The notes beneath the pieces are model-generated. The model did no database searches, was not told the DNA's origin, and saw only the letters and a program-made list of their open reading frames with translations. Made by a program: the position numbers and the translations under genes. From the NCBI GenBank assembly GCA_044359885.1, contig JBIKLI010000050.1:1-17496 (forward strand): a DNA stretch of 17,496 bases, in the 5' to 3' direction. The DNA is from CAIOSQ01 sp044359885 (GTDB lineage Bacteria; Pseudomonadota; Alphaproteobacteria; CACIAM-22H2). This document shows, in pieces, positions 7,407 to 14,349 of this stretch. Position 1 is the first letter of the stretch; each line of letters starts with the position of its first letter.

Positions 7407-8419
7407 CGAAGATCGGCACGACACGACGCAGGGCGATGCTGGCGGGCGCGGCGGCGCTTGGCGCGGCAGCGCTTCCACGGAGGACCGGCGCGCAGGCGCT
7501 GGAGAAGGTCACGATCCAGATCGACGGCGCGGCGGTTCCGTTCTACGCGCCGATCTATCTTGGCCAGGACAAGGGGATGTTCGCGCGCAACGGCATCGAA
7601 CTGCAGATCGTCTACGCAGCCGCGGCCGACATCCTTCGGAACGTGGCCGGCGGAAACGTCGAGTTCGGATTTCCCAACGGCGACGCCGTGATCGCGGCGC
7701 GCGCCAGCGGGCTTCCGGTCAAGGTCGTGCATACCACCTACCAGCGCGGCATCGGCGCGACCCTGTTCAAGGCCGACAAGGGGATCCGCGGCTTCGCCGA
7801 CCTCAAGGGACGAAAGGTCGCGGTCACCAGCCTCGGCAGTCCGAACTATCTCCAGTTGCAGGTCGGCCTGAGAAAGGCGGGTCTGACGATCGACGACGTC
7901 AAGGTCGAGGTCATCGCCACCGGCGCGATCGTCCAGGCGCTGCAGGCGGACCAGGTCGACGCGATCGTGTTCTCCGAGCTGCGTCGCTACAATCTCGAGG
8001 CGGACGGGGTGAAGGTCGGCATGATCTCCTCGAACGACTTCCTGCCCTCCTTCGGCAACGTCGTCGTGACGGGCGAGAGATACCTGCAGGCGAAACCGCG
8101 GATCGTGCGCGGGTTCAACGCGGCGCTCGACGAGGCGCTCGGCCACATCATCAAGGGCGGGCTCGCGGAAGCGCTCGACATCGCGATCGCGAAACATGCC
8201 CCGACCTGGAAGGGTCAGGAGGCGCTTCTCAGGAGCGCATTCGAGGGTTCGTTCATTCCTTCGATCTGGCAGAGCCCGCTGACGCGGACCAACGGCCTCG
8301 GCGCCGGCGACATTGCCGGCTGGCAGACGAACATCGACATCCTCGCCGAATACAAGGTCATCGATCGCGGCTTCAGGGCCCAGGACCTGGTCGTCCAGCC
8401 CGCCGACATCAAGGCGTGA
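7403..8419 (+). CDS. ABC transporter substrate-binding protein, NMT1/THI5/SsuA-like
   Basis: The 338-aa periplasmic receptor has a leader with TTRRRAMLAGAAALG at residues 6-20 (Tat-like or Sec; a run of three Arg before the hydrophobic core), probably cleaved near AQA at 30-32. The mature part opens with VTIQIDGAAVPFYAPIYLGQ, then DKGMFARNGIELQIVY, and continues with GFADLKGRKVAVTSLGSPNY, which are hallmarks of the NMT1/SsuA class (known ligands include aminopyrimidines, riboflavin, sulfonates). ATG 7403 overlaps the phosphorylase stop (ATGA) and has AGGAG at 7390-7394, 8 nt ahead. It is the specificity component of the surrounding importer. Together with the phosphorylase it points to a nucleoside-like or pyrimidine-like ligand, which is inference only. 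Confidence 0.93.
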   Translation: MTKIGTTRRRAMLAGAAALGAAALPRRTGAQALEKVTIQIDGAAVPFYAPIYLGQDKGMFARNGIELQIVYAAAADILRNVAGGNVEFGFPNGDAVIAARASGLPVKVVHTTYQRGIGATLFKADKGIRGFADLKGRKVAVTSLGSPNYLQLQVGLRKAGLTIDDVKVEVIATGAIVQALQADQVDAIVFSELRRYNLEADGVKVGMISSNDFLPSFGNVVVTGERYLQAKPRIVRGFNAALDEALGHIIKGGLAEALDIAIAKHAPTWKGQEALLRSAFEGSFIPSIWQSPLTRTNGLGAGDIAGWQTNIDILAEYKVIDRGFRAQDLVVQPADIKA

Positions 8420-9198
8420 ACGCTCGACCGGACGCCGCCGCGCCCGCCGCCCGCATCCTGCGGGCGGCGCTGCGCGCCGGCATCGTGCTCTTCGTCTGCG
8501 TCGCGACGTGGTGGCTGCTGGTGGCGCTGCTGCGCGTACCCGCCTATCTCCTGCCCGGACCTGACGTCGTCGCGGGCAAGATCGTCTTCCTGGCCAGGGC
8601 CGCGCAGCTCGAACGGCACGTCGCCGCCACGGTCGCCGAGATCGTTCTCGGCTCCGGGATCGGAGCGGCGTCGGGAATCGCCTGCGGCTGGCTATTCGAT
8701 CGGTCGCCGCGTCTCGGTCGGCTGCTGTCGCCCCTGATCCTGCTCCTGCAGACGGCGCCCAAGATCGCGATCGCGCCGCTGTTGCTGCTCTGGCTGGGTC
8801 TGGGCCTGGGCCCGAAGGTGACGCTGATCGCGATCGTCGTCTTCTTCCCGGTCCTCGCCGGCACCGTCGCCGGGCTGGGCAGCGTCGAACCTGCGTGCCG
8901 CGACCTCGCGCGGTTGCTCAGGCTCGGCGCCTTCGCACGCTTCCGGCGCATCGAACTGCCCTTCGCGCTGCCCGCGATCTTCGCGGGGCTGCGCATCGCC
9001 TCGACCCAGGCCGTGACCGCGGCGGTGGTCGGCGAACTCATCGGCGCGACCGCGGGCCTCGGCTACCTTCTCAGCCTGGGTCAGGAGAACAATGACGCCG
9101 GGGTCGCGATGGCCGCGATCGCGATGCTTTCGATCCTGGGCTGGGCGCTGCACGAACTCGTCCGGGCGGTCGAGACCCGTATCCTGCGCGCCCGCTGA
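8416..9198 (+). CDS. ABC transporter permease 2, SsuC/TauC type
   Basis: The 260-aa membrane protein is paralogous to permease 1. It has LLQTAPKIAIAPLLLLWLGLG (110-130) and the EAA loop at about 163-192 (LARLLRLGAFARFRRIELP), compared with LARLLDLSPFQRFRRIELP in its partner. It starts with GTG at 8416, overlapping the binding-protein stop in the sequence GTGA. The N-terminal 20 residues are longer and more Ala/Arg-rich than in permease 1. No strong RBS is visible, again suggesting coupling. It is the last gene of the importer operon. No clear intrinsic terminator is visible after 9198. Confidence 0.94.
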   Translation: MNARPDAAAPAARILRAALRAGIVLFVCVATWWLLVALLRVPAYLLPGPDVVAGKIVFLARAAQLERHVAATVAEIVLGSGIGAASGIACGWLFDRSPRLGRLLSPLILLLQTAPKIAIAPLLLLWLGLGLGPKVTLIAIVVFFPVLAGTVAGLGSVEPACRDLARLLRLGAFARFRRIELPFALPAIFAGLRIASTQAVTAAVVGELIGATAGLGYLLSLGQENNDAGVAMAAIAMLSILGWALHELVRAVETRILRAR

Positions 9199-9715
9199 CC
9201 GGCGCCGGCGACGCGCGACCGCGGCCAGCGGCCGATATCCGATCATCGTCCGTTGGCGGTGCAGGCCGATCACGGACCGCGCGGCGCTGTCGGACGGGCA
9301 AGGCTGTCGAGACCGAGATCCGGGTCGGCATGGCATCACCAGCGGCAGATGCCGGTGCTGCCGATGCCGAACGGTTCGGCGGACGACGCGATCGGCGAGG
9401 ATTTCGATGGTGGCTCCAGCGCAGACGCATCGCACCAATCAGGGCCGCCGCCTGACTTGCCTCGCCTCTCAGCCACCGCCGCCGCCCCTGGCGAATGCAG
9501 CGCCGCGCGTTTCCGCCCGCGCAACGGTTGCCGCAGCTCGATGCGGCCGCGACTGGCGCGGAGAAGTCATCGCAATCGCTGCAGACAGCGCCGGACACAC
9601 GCCGGCTCACCCAAGACGGATCGGACGAAGAGGCCGGCCTGCCGGACGATCATTTCGGGATGCGCCGCCAGGCCGGTGGCCAGCCGGCCAAAGTCTGCCT
9701 GACGCTCCGTCCAGG
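9199..9715. other. Intergenic stretch without a convincing gene
   Basis: About 500 bp lie between the convergent ends of the importer operon (+) and the hydrolase gene (-). Open frames run through it on both strands, but their products are Arg/Ser/Pro-rich and look like by-products of GC-rich DNA; none shows a family motif, and none has a good RBS at its start. CCGGCGCCGG at about 9200-9209 is a local palindrome without a loop or U-run. No clear terminator, RNA gene or mobile element is visible. Confidence 0.5.
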
Positions 9716-10426
9716 TCAGTCGCAGGCTGGCAGCTTCTGGGCCTCTTCGCGCCAGAACTCCACCCATCCCTCGCCATGGTCGAGTTGGGCAGCCACCAGG
9801 ATGCTCGCACAGCGGGAGTCGCCGAGCGCGCGAACGAAGCTGCTGACGACGAAGGCCGGTACGACATCGTCCCGACCGCCCGCGAAATGCCTTTGCGGGA
9901 GCCCGGCAAGCGCAGGCGCGACCAGGACCGGGTCGAGAGAGCCGCGCAATCGGCTCACGCGATGGAAGTCGGTCAGAGCGACGTGGTCGAGGTTCCCGGC
10001 GATCGTCCGGAGGCTTACGACATCGCTTCTGCGGGCCGCGACCAGCGCCGCGACGGCCCCGCCGCCGGAATACCCCACGAGGTGGATCGACGCCTGATGC
10101 GGTCCGACGGCGATGTCGATCGCCCGATCCATCGCGCCGATCACGACCTCGGCGAAACGCAGGTCGGTCCAGAAGGCGATCCGACACGCGGCATCGTCCC
10201 GGATGAACTGGCATGGCCGCGCCAGATAGACGACGTTTGGCGCTGGGTCCACGGCCGCAAGACGCAGGCCGATCGGGTTCAGCGGCGTCGGATCACCCGA
10301 CGGCATCGACCGGGTTCGCCACGCAAGTCCATCGCCTTCGATATAGACGACGACGGGCGCGCCCTGGCGGGACATACGGGCGAAATAGGCGAGCCGAAAG
10401 GCACCCGAACGCGCCTCGCCACGCAC
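9716..10426 (-). CDS. Alpha/beta hydrolase, probably an exported lipoprotein
   Basis: From GTG 10426 the protein has 236 residues with VVVYIEGDGLAWRTRSMPSG (25-44), DPTPLNPIGLRLAAVDPAPN (45-64), VVYLARPCQF, the nucleophile elbow GYSGGG with Ser120, GGRDDVVP with Asp186/187 and LDHGEGW with His217: a complete Ser-Asp-His triad. This looks like the family of small alpha/beta hydrolase lipoproteins. The frame stays open upstream to 10624 and encodes LVRAAALASCLALGCCAGG (10525 downwards), which looks like a signal peptide with a Cys lipid site. No ATG, GTG or TTG precedes it, so the true start may be a rarer codon such as CTG 10523-10525. It lies 3' of the autotransporter on the same strand and is probably in its transcript. 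Substrate unknown (ester or amide). Confidence 0.85.
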   Translation of the reverse strand: MRGEARSGAFRLAYFARMSRQGAPVVVYIEGDGLAWRTRSMPSGDPTPLNPIGLRLAAVDPAPNVVYLARPCQFIRDDAACRIAFWTDLRFAEVVIGAMDRAIDIAVGPHQASIHLVGYSGGGAVAALVAARRSDVVSLRTIAGNLDHVALTDFHRVSRLRGSLDPVLVAPALAGLPQRHFAGGRDDVVPAFVVSSFVRALGDSRCASILVAAQLDHGEGWVEFWREEAQKLPACD

Positions 10427-10562
10427 AAGCCCCGCAACGGCCGCGATGGATTCGGGAGCGGGCTGCAGCCCACCGGCGCAGCAGCCGAGCGCGAGGCACG
10501 ACGCAAGAGCGGCGGCGCGAACCAGGTCGACGCGCCGCGGCCGAACGGCGGCGGCGCCCCGA

Positions 10563-10580
10563 GGCCGGATCCAACCGGCC
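10563..10580 (-). other. Perfect 6-bp hairpin between autotransporter and hydrolase
   Basis: GGCCGG and CCGGCC pair around a 6-nt loop, 25 nt after the autotransporter stop (10605-10607). No U-run follows on the transcribed strand. It could lower read-through into the hydrolase gene or stabilise the upstream mRNA. In this GC-rich setting chance is possible. Confidence 0.3.
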
Positions 10581-10604
10581 CCCGGCGAGGGGCGCGCGAT
10601 TCCC

Positions 10605-13448
10605 TCAGAAGTCGTAGCGGATCCTCAGGAAACCGGTATGCGACCTGAATTCGGATCGCATTTCCGCATCGTAGGATCCGGACAACGTCATGCCGTTCGG
10701 GAGCGCCGCGGCCAGACTGAGACCGAAGACAGCCGATCCACGAGGCGCATCGGCCCCTGACACCACGAACCCATCGGAGCCATCGGCGAATCGCACGTTG
10801 CTGTTCTGACTGCCGTTGGCGAACTCGCGGACGTAGAGCGCCCTCGCCGACGGCGTCCAGGTTATGTCGTCCGACTTGAACGACGAGGAAACCGACGCTC
10901 CCACCCCACCGCGGAACGACGCGACATCGCGGCCATCGACACGCAGATCGGCGCCGGCGGCGCCGGTCTCGGTATAGGCATCGACCTTGGTGTGGATATA
11001 GGAAAGCGTCGCGAGAGGCGAAACATATAGTCCTTCCGCCGCCTTGATCGGGAAGCCGATCTCGGCGTGGCCGCCGAACTGCAGTCCGTTGTAATCCGCA
11101 TTCGCGGTCTCAGTCAGGGTCGGGATCGTGATCTTCCGGGTATGGTCGTAGGAATGCCGGCCCACTGCGATCGCCGCATCGACGTATACCGATGCACGGT
11201 TCCATGAGCCATAGACGGATGCCAGGAACGAATCGAGCTCCATCCGGTTTCCGGAGCGATTGTCCTTCTCGTCCACGTTTCCGCGGGCATAGGCGAGCGA
11301 CAGGCCAAACCGTGTCCGATCCGCGATTTCCGTGTCCGCGCCAAAGGCCAGCCCCCATGTGTCGGCGCGGTAGCCGGTGAATCCCTTCGCGGCGTTCTGC
11401 GAGGCGAGGCTGCCGAAGAGTTCTCCCCAGGTCCCGAGGCCGCGACCAGCTTCGCCCGTGGCGACACCGGTGAGGCCAAGATCCGCGAGGCGAAGCGCGC
11501 TGCTGCGGTTCTGGATCGTCTGGACCATGCCGGTCATCGCGCTCCGGGCGACCTGCACGGTCGCCCCGGATGCTTCCGGACGCAACTGATCGGCCGCCTG
11601 CCGGACCGCGTCCACGGTGTTGAGGTTCTGAACCGCCTGGTTCACCACCACGAGGCCGGGAGCCGTGCCCGTGTAATTGGCGGCGGTGTCGAAGGCAGAG
11701 GCCTGGCCCGTCGTCCGGTCCCCCGTGATGGCCTGACCGCTCGCCATGTCGGCTCTCAGCACGAAGTCGCGGTTGTCGATCGGCGCGCCGAACCTGTCGG
11801 CACCTGAGAAGTTCGACGCGTCGCCGCGGCCCACCGACCAGGTTCGGACGATTGTGTTGAACGAGCTGTCGGTCGCGAAGGTCGCGCCCGTGGTCTGGCC
11901 GGCTGTCCCGGTCCCCGTGTAGGTCGTGCCGGCATTGGAATTCCGGATCAGAACGAAGCGCTGACCTGACCCGAGCCCGGCATCGGTGACATAGGGCCGG
12001 ATGGAGGCGCCGGTCAGGTCATTTGTCCGCGCGACGGCGCCTTGCAATACCTGGCCGGTACGGGCCTGCGTGGCGCCGATGCCGGTCACGAGCGTTCCCG
12101 TGCTGACGAAGTTGCCGCCGACCGTGTGCGAACCCGCGGGCTGGCTCGCGCCGATGACGGTCCGGCCGGCGGTACTGGTCGCGCCGTTGGCGACGCTGTT
12201 CGCGGAAATGCCGCCGATATTGACAGTGCCGGCGCTGCTCAAGCCGCCTGTCAGGGAATTGGTGCCCTGGAAATTGATGGTCGATCCCGCGATTCCACGG
12301 ACGGCATCGACGGCGCCCGCGCCACCTCCGGCAAGGGTCGCGCCATTGATGTTGAGGGTCGCGCCGACTGCGTTCACGTGGACGCCGAACCCGGCGGTGC
12401 CGGTGGCGCCCGCGGCGCCGTTCAGCACGCCCAAGCCGCCCGCACCGCCCGCTCCGCCTGCCCCGCCCGTCACGGAGGTCACGGTGACGCCGTCGCCAAG
12501 GGTGACATTGCCGGCAGCCCCGATGGAGATGCCCACGCCACCATTGCCACCGCTGCCGCCGACACGACCGTCGCGATCGGCGCCGGCGCCGCCATTGACC
12601 CCGGCCCCACCGGCGACGCCGCCGCCATCGCCGGCGCCACCAAGGCCCCCGGCGCCGCCGGCGCCACCGATGCCACCATTGCCGCCGCGGCCACCGGCGC
12701 CACCGGCGCCACCCGCCACCGTCCCAGTCACCGTCACCGACGCCGCGCCGGTCATGGCGATGCCAGCCGCACCAGCGGCACCGGCACCACCGGCCCCGCC
12801 ATTGCCGCCGGCAGCACCATTGGCACCGGCGCCGCCGGCACCGCCATTCGCGCCGCTGCCGGCGGCTGCGTCGCCCCCCGTGCCGCCGCCGCCACCCAGG
12901 CCGCCGTCGGCACCGTCGCCGCCCCTGCCACCGGCACCACCGGCGCCACCGGCCACCGTCCCGGATACCGTCACAGTCCCCGTGCCGGTTATCTCCACGC
13001 CAGCACCAGCGGCGGCACCTACGCCACCCGCAGCACCGCTTCCACCCGCTTGACCCGATGAACCAGGACCGCCGTCGGCTCCAGGGCCGCCGTTGCCGCC
13101 CGCAACGCCATCGGCTCCAGCAGCGCCAGATCCGCCAGCCCCGCCGGCACCGCCGGCACCGCCGACATGCGTCACCCCGGGACCGCCGACCGTCGCGGCG
13201 GTTGTCGCCGTAACCGAGACGCGCCCGCCGCCCAGCGCTCCATCACCCCCCGTCGACCCATTCGACCCGGGGACGGCGCCATCGGCACCGGCAGCGCCGT
13301 TGACGCCGGCCGTTCCCGTGCCGCTGAGCGCGCCGGTCCCCCCGTTTCCGACGGTGATCGTCTGGGCGCCCGCATGCGGGGCAAGCAGGACCAGCGTAGC
13401 CAGGGATGCACCGGCGAGAAGAATGAAACGGGGGTTTCGGCTCGGCAT
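10605..13448 (-). CDS. Autotransporter (type Va secretion) with glycine-rich passenger
   Basis: The 947-aa outer-membrane protein has four parts. Residues 1-29 are a Sec signal peptide (basic start, FILLAGASLATLVLLAP core, AGAQ cleavage zone). Residues 34-357 are a Gly/Ala-rich passenger of GGAGG-type repeats. Residues 358-670 are a less repetitive beta-rich stretch ending in a helical linker with QADQLRPEASGATVQVARSA-like sequence (619-638 region). Residues 671-947 are the autotransporter beta-domain (starting LGTWGELFGS, ending LRIRYDF with the terminal Phe needed for BAM recognition). The family inserts the beta-barrel in the outer membrane and exposes the passenger. Function of the passenger is unknown; adhesion or surface coating is likely by analogy. 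ATG 13448 is preferred over the in-frame 13499, because AGAGGT lies 8 nt ahead and the signal peptide then starts normally. Confidence 0.93.
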   Translation of the reverse strand: MPSRNPRFILLAGASLATLVLLAPHAGAQTITVGNGGTGALSGTGTAGVNGAAGADGAVPGSNGSTGGDGALGGGRVSVTATTAATVGGPGVTHVGGAGGAGGAGGSGAAGADGVAGGNGGPGADGGPGSSGQAGGSGAAGGVGAAAGAGVEITGTGTVTVSGTVAGGAGGAGGRGGDGADGGLGGGGGTGGDAAAGSGANGGAGGAGANGAAGGNGGAGGAGAAGAAGIAMTGAASVTVTGTVAGGAGGAGGRGGNGGIGGAGGAGGLGGAGDGGGVAGGAGVNGGAGADRDGRVGGSGGNGGVGISIGAAGNVTLGDGVTVTSVTGGAGGAGGAGGLGVLNGAAGATGTAGFGVHVNAVGATLNINGATLAGGGAGAVDAVRGIAGSTINFQGTNSLTGGLSSAGTVNIGGISANSVANGATSTAGRTVIGASQPAGSHTVGGNFVSTGTLVTGIGATQARTGQVLQGAVARTNDLTGASIRPYVTDAGLGSGQRFVLIRNSNAGTTYTGTGTAGQTTGATFATDSSFNTIVRTWSVGRGDASNFSGADRFGAPIDNRDFVLRADMASGQAITGDRTTGQASAFDTAANYTGTAPGLVVVNQAVQNLNTVDAVRQAADQLRPEASGATVQVARSAMTGMVQTIQNRSSALRLADLGLTGVATGEAGRGLGTWGELFGSLASQNAAKGFTGYRADTWGLAFGADTEIADRTRFGLSLAYARGNVDEKDNRSGNRMELDSFLASVYGSWNRASVYVDAAIAVGRHSYDHTRKITIPTLTETANADYNGLQFGGHAEIGFPIKAAEGLYVSPLATLSYIHTKVDAYTETGAAGADLRVDGRDVASFRGGVGASVSSSFKSDDITWTPSARALYVREFANGSQNSNVRFADGSDGFVVSGADAPRGSAVFGLSLAAALPNGMTLSGSYDAEMRSEFRSHTGFLRIRYDF
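12378..13349 (-). repeat. Glycine-rich passenger repeats with four beta-hinge modules
   Basis: Within the autotransporter, residues 34-357 are built of GG(A/N/R/D)-type triplets. The tract is interrupted by short beta-like segments that each lead into GGAGGAGG: GVTHVGGAGG (V95), VTVSGTVAGGAGG (V165), VTVTGTVAGGAGG (V244) and VTVTSVTGGAGG (V326). Spacing between modules is 70, 79 and 82 residues. At DNA level this is a run of GGC/GCC-type codons, which also creates a long Pro-rich shadow frame on the other strand. Confidence 0.85.
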
Positions 13449-13456
13449 GTTTCTGT

Positions 13457-13462
13457 ACCTCT
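13457..13462 (-). promoter_or_regulatory. Ribosome binding site of the autotransporter gene
   Basis: On the minus strand AGAGGT lies 8 nt before ATG 13448. It supports that start over the in-frame ATG at 13499, which would put 17 Arg-rich residues before the signal peptide. Confidence 0.6.
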
Positions 13463-13506
13463 GTCTCGGGAATGCCGCGGACGTCGCAAGACGACGCATG
13501 CGATCG

Positions 13507-13553
13507 GATCACGCCCTGATCACGGTCCACTTGCGTCAGATCACGCGATCACG
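13507..13553. repeat. Four GATCACG repeats upstream of the autotransporter gene
   Basis: GATCACG occurs at 13507, 13518, 13539 and 13547 (start-to-start 11, 21 and 8 bp), that is, as CGTGATC in the direction of the autotransporter gene, about 60-105 bp before its start codon. The 11- and 21-bp steps are near one and two helical turns, as expected of a multi-site regulator target. The protein that would bind is unknown. Confidence 0.45.
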
Positions 13554-13797
13554 CCGAAACCGGATCGAGGTACGACGATGTCGCATCCGGCCAACCTCGG
13601 CGGCGCTCGGGATGATGAGAACGACCTGGCGCCGCCATGGGTGCCGAGCCTCGCCGTATTGGATGGCTTGAAGGCCGACCCTGGGCGCGCGGGATCGCGT
13701 CATGGACTTTGCGGCCGGATTCATCGCAGCGGTCGCTCGACGATGCCGGCCGCGAGGCATGACGCGGCCGCGGCGCGACGGCCTTCCGGGGAACGGC

Positions 13798-13935
13798 GTC
13801 CGCGCGACGCTGGCCGGACCCGACCCGAACTGGAGCGAGTTCTTCCCCGCCGAACGGGCCAGCGCGCTGAAGCTTCTGTTCACGCGCCTCGGCATCGGCG
13901 TCGACACGGTCGAGATCCGGCGGCGCGTCGACCAT
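13798..13935 (+). pseudogene. Possible remnant of a large serine recombinase C-terminus
   Basis: One frame encodes DPNWSEFFPAERASALKLLF followed by TRLGIGVDTVEIRRRVD. This resembles the C-terminal end of large serine recombinases, where a W..LFPAEQARI..LLVERV...DG.DIR.R-type stretch is common (from memory of the family). No resolvase catalytic domain or recombinase zinc-ribbon region is visible upstream, and the flanking residues are Arg/Ser-rich without family likeness. It is therefore at most a decayed fragment of a former mobile element. The frame itself is open from 13702 to 14328, which means little at this GC content. Confidence 0.35.
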
Positions 13936-14292
13936 TCCGGTCGCGGCATGGCCGGCGAGGACAACCTGGCCTGGCTACGCGGCCCGGCCTCTGTCCCCAC
14001 CAAACGCCAGCAACCGTCGGATCATGTCGACCCGCCTTCGTCCCGTGGACGACCCTCGAGATGTGGCAGCGGCGCGCCGGTCTCTGAAATGCGCCGAGGG
14101 CCATCCTCCAGGACCTGGCACGCATCCAGTCCCACGATGTCGTTCTGCCCGCCTCCACGATGGGCGACATGGGATTGCGTTGCACCGCGCAGCCCGATCA
14201 CGCTCAGCAGGCACCCCCCGATCGCCTCGGCGTCGTCACCCCAAGCGACCGCGCGCCGACGACAATCCCTACGCACGGGGTCCCCTTCCCCC
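13936..14292. other. Non-coding stretch before the TetR promoter
   Basis: About 360 bp with no gene I can support. A minus-strand frame at 14022-14276 (84 aa) and several plus-strand frames are open, but none has an RBS-supported start or a recognisable motif. It may belong to the same decayed element as the recombinase-like fragment. Confidence 0.4.
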
Positions 14293-14321
14293 TTGCTAGA
14301 ACGAACGTTCCATCGTAAATG
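14293..14321 (+). promoter_or_regulatory. Candidate promoter of the tetR-MFS/FtsX-ATPase operon
   Basis: TTGCTA (14293-14298) as -35 and TAAATG (14316-14321) as a weak -10, 17 bp apart, fit a sigma-70-like promoter. The first operator overlaps the -35 and spacer, and the second lies around the expected transcription start. The position is consistent with autorepression. The -10 match is only partial. Confidence 0.4.
14296..14313 (+). promoter_or_regulatory. TetR operator, site 1 (imperfect palindrome)
   Basis: CTAGAACGAACGTTCCAT matches site 2 at 15 of 18 positions and keeps the GAACG/CGTTC inverted arms. It lies over the predicted -35 and spacer. Its start is 29 bp from that of site 2, a little under three helical turns. 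Confidence 0.6.
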
Positions 14322-14324
14322 TCA

Positions 14325-14342
14325 CTAGAACGATCGTTCTAG
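14325..14342 (+). promoter_or_regulatory. TetR operator, site 2 (perfect 18-bp palindrome)
   Basis: CTAGAACGATCGTTCTAG is identical to its reverse complement and lies 7 bp before ATG 14350. Its last bases are the first bases of the AGGAG ribosome binding site. Size, symmetry and position directly before a tetR gene are typical of TetR-family operators, so autoregulation is very likely. Confidence 0.78.
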
Positions 14343-14349
14343 GAGACCC

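Noticed and set aside
9199..9240. CCGGCGCCGG and GGCCAGCGGCC as terminator of the importer operon
   Set aside because: Neither forms a stable stem with a proper loop and U-run. GC-rich palindromes of this size are common here.
9092..10648. Long plus-strand open frame of 518 residues opposite the hydrolase
   Set aside because: The minus strand here encodes a clear alpha/beta hydrolase with a full catalytic triad. The plus-strand product is Arg-rich and shows no domain.
12001..13053. Plus-strand 350-residue Pro/Ala-rich open frame
   Set aside because: It is the exact antisense of the glycine-rich repeat codons of the autotransporter (GGC/GCC mirror into Pro/Ala) and has no RBS or family motif.
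12378..13349. Repeat array as a CRISPR or tandem satellite
   Set aside because: The repeats are in-frame codons for Gly/Ala tracts of one protein, with no constant repeat-spacer pattern.
13578..14087. Plus-strand frame starting MSHPANLGGARDDENDLAPP
   Set aside because: The start of the product looks mildly protein-like, but it turns Arg-rich after about 45 residues, lacks an RBS and overlaps the recombinase-like fragment in another frame.
14022..14276. Minus-strand frame of 84 residues before the TetR promoter
   Set aside because: No RBS, no recognisable family, and composition could arise by chance. Kept only as a note in the non-coding stretch.
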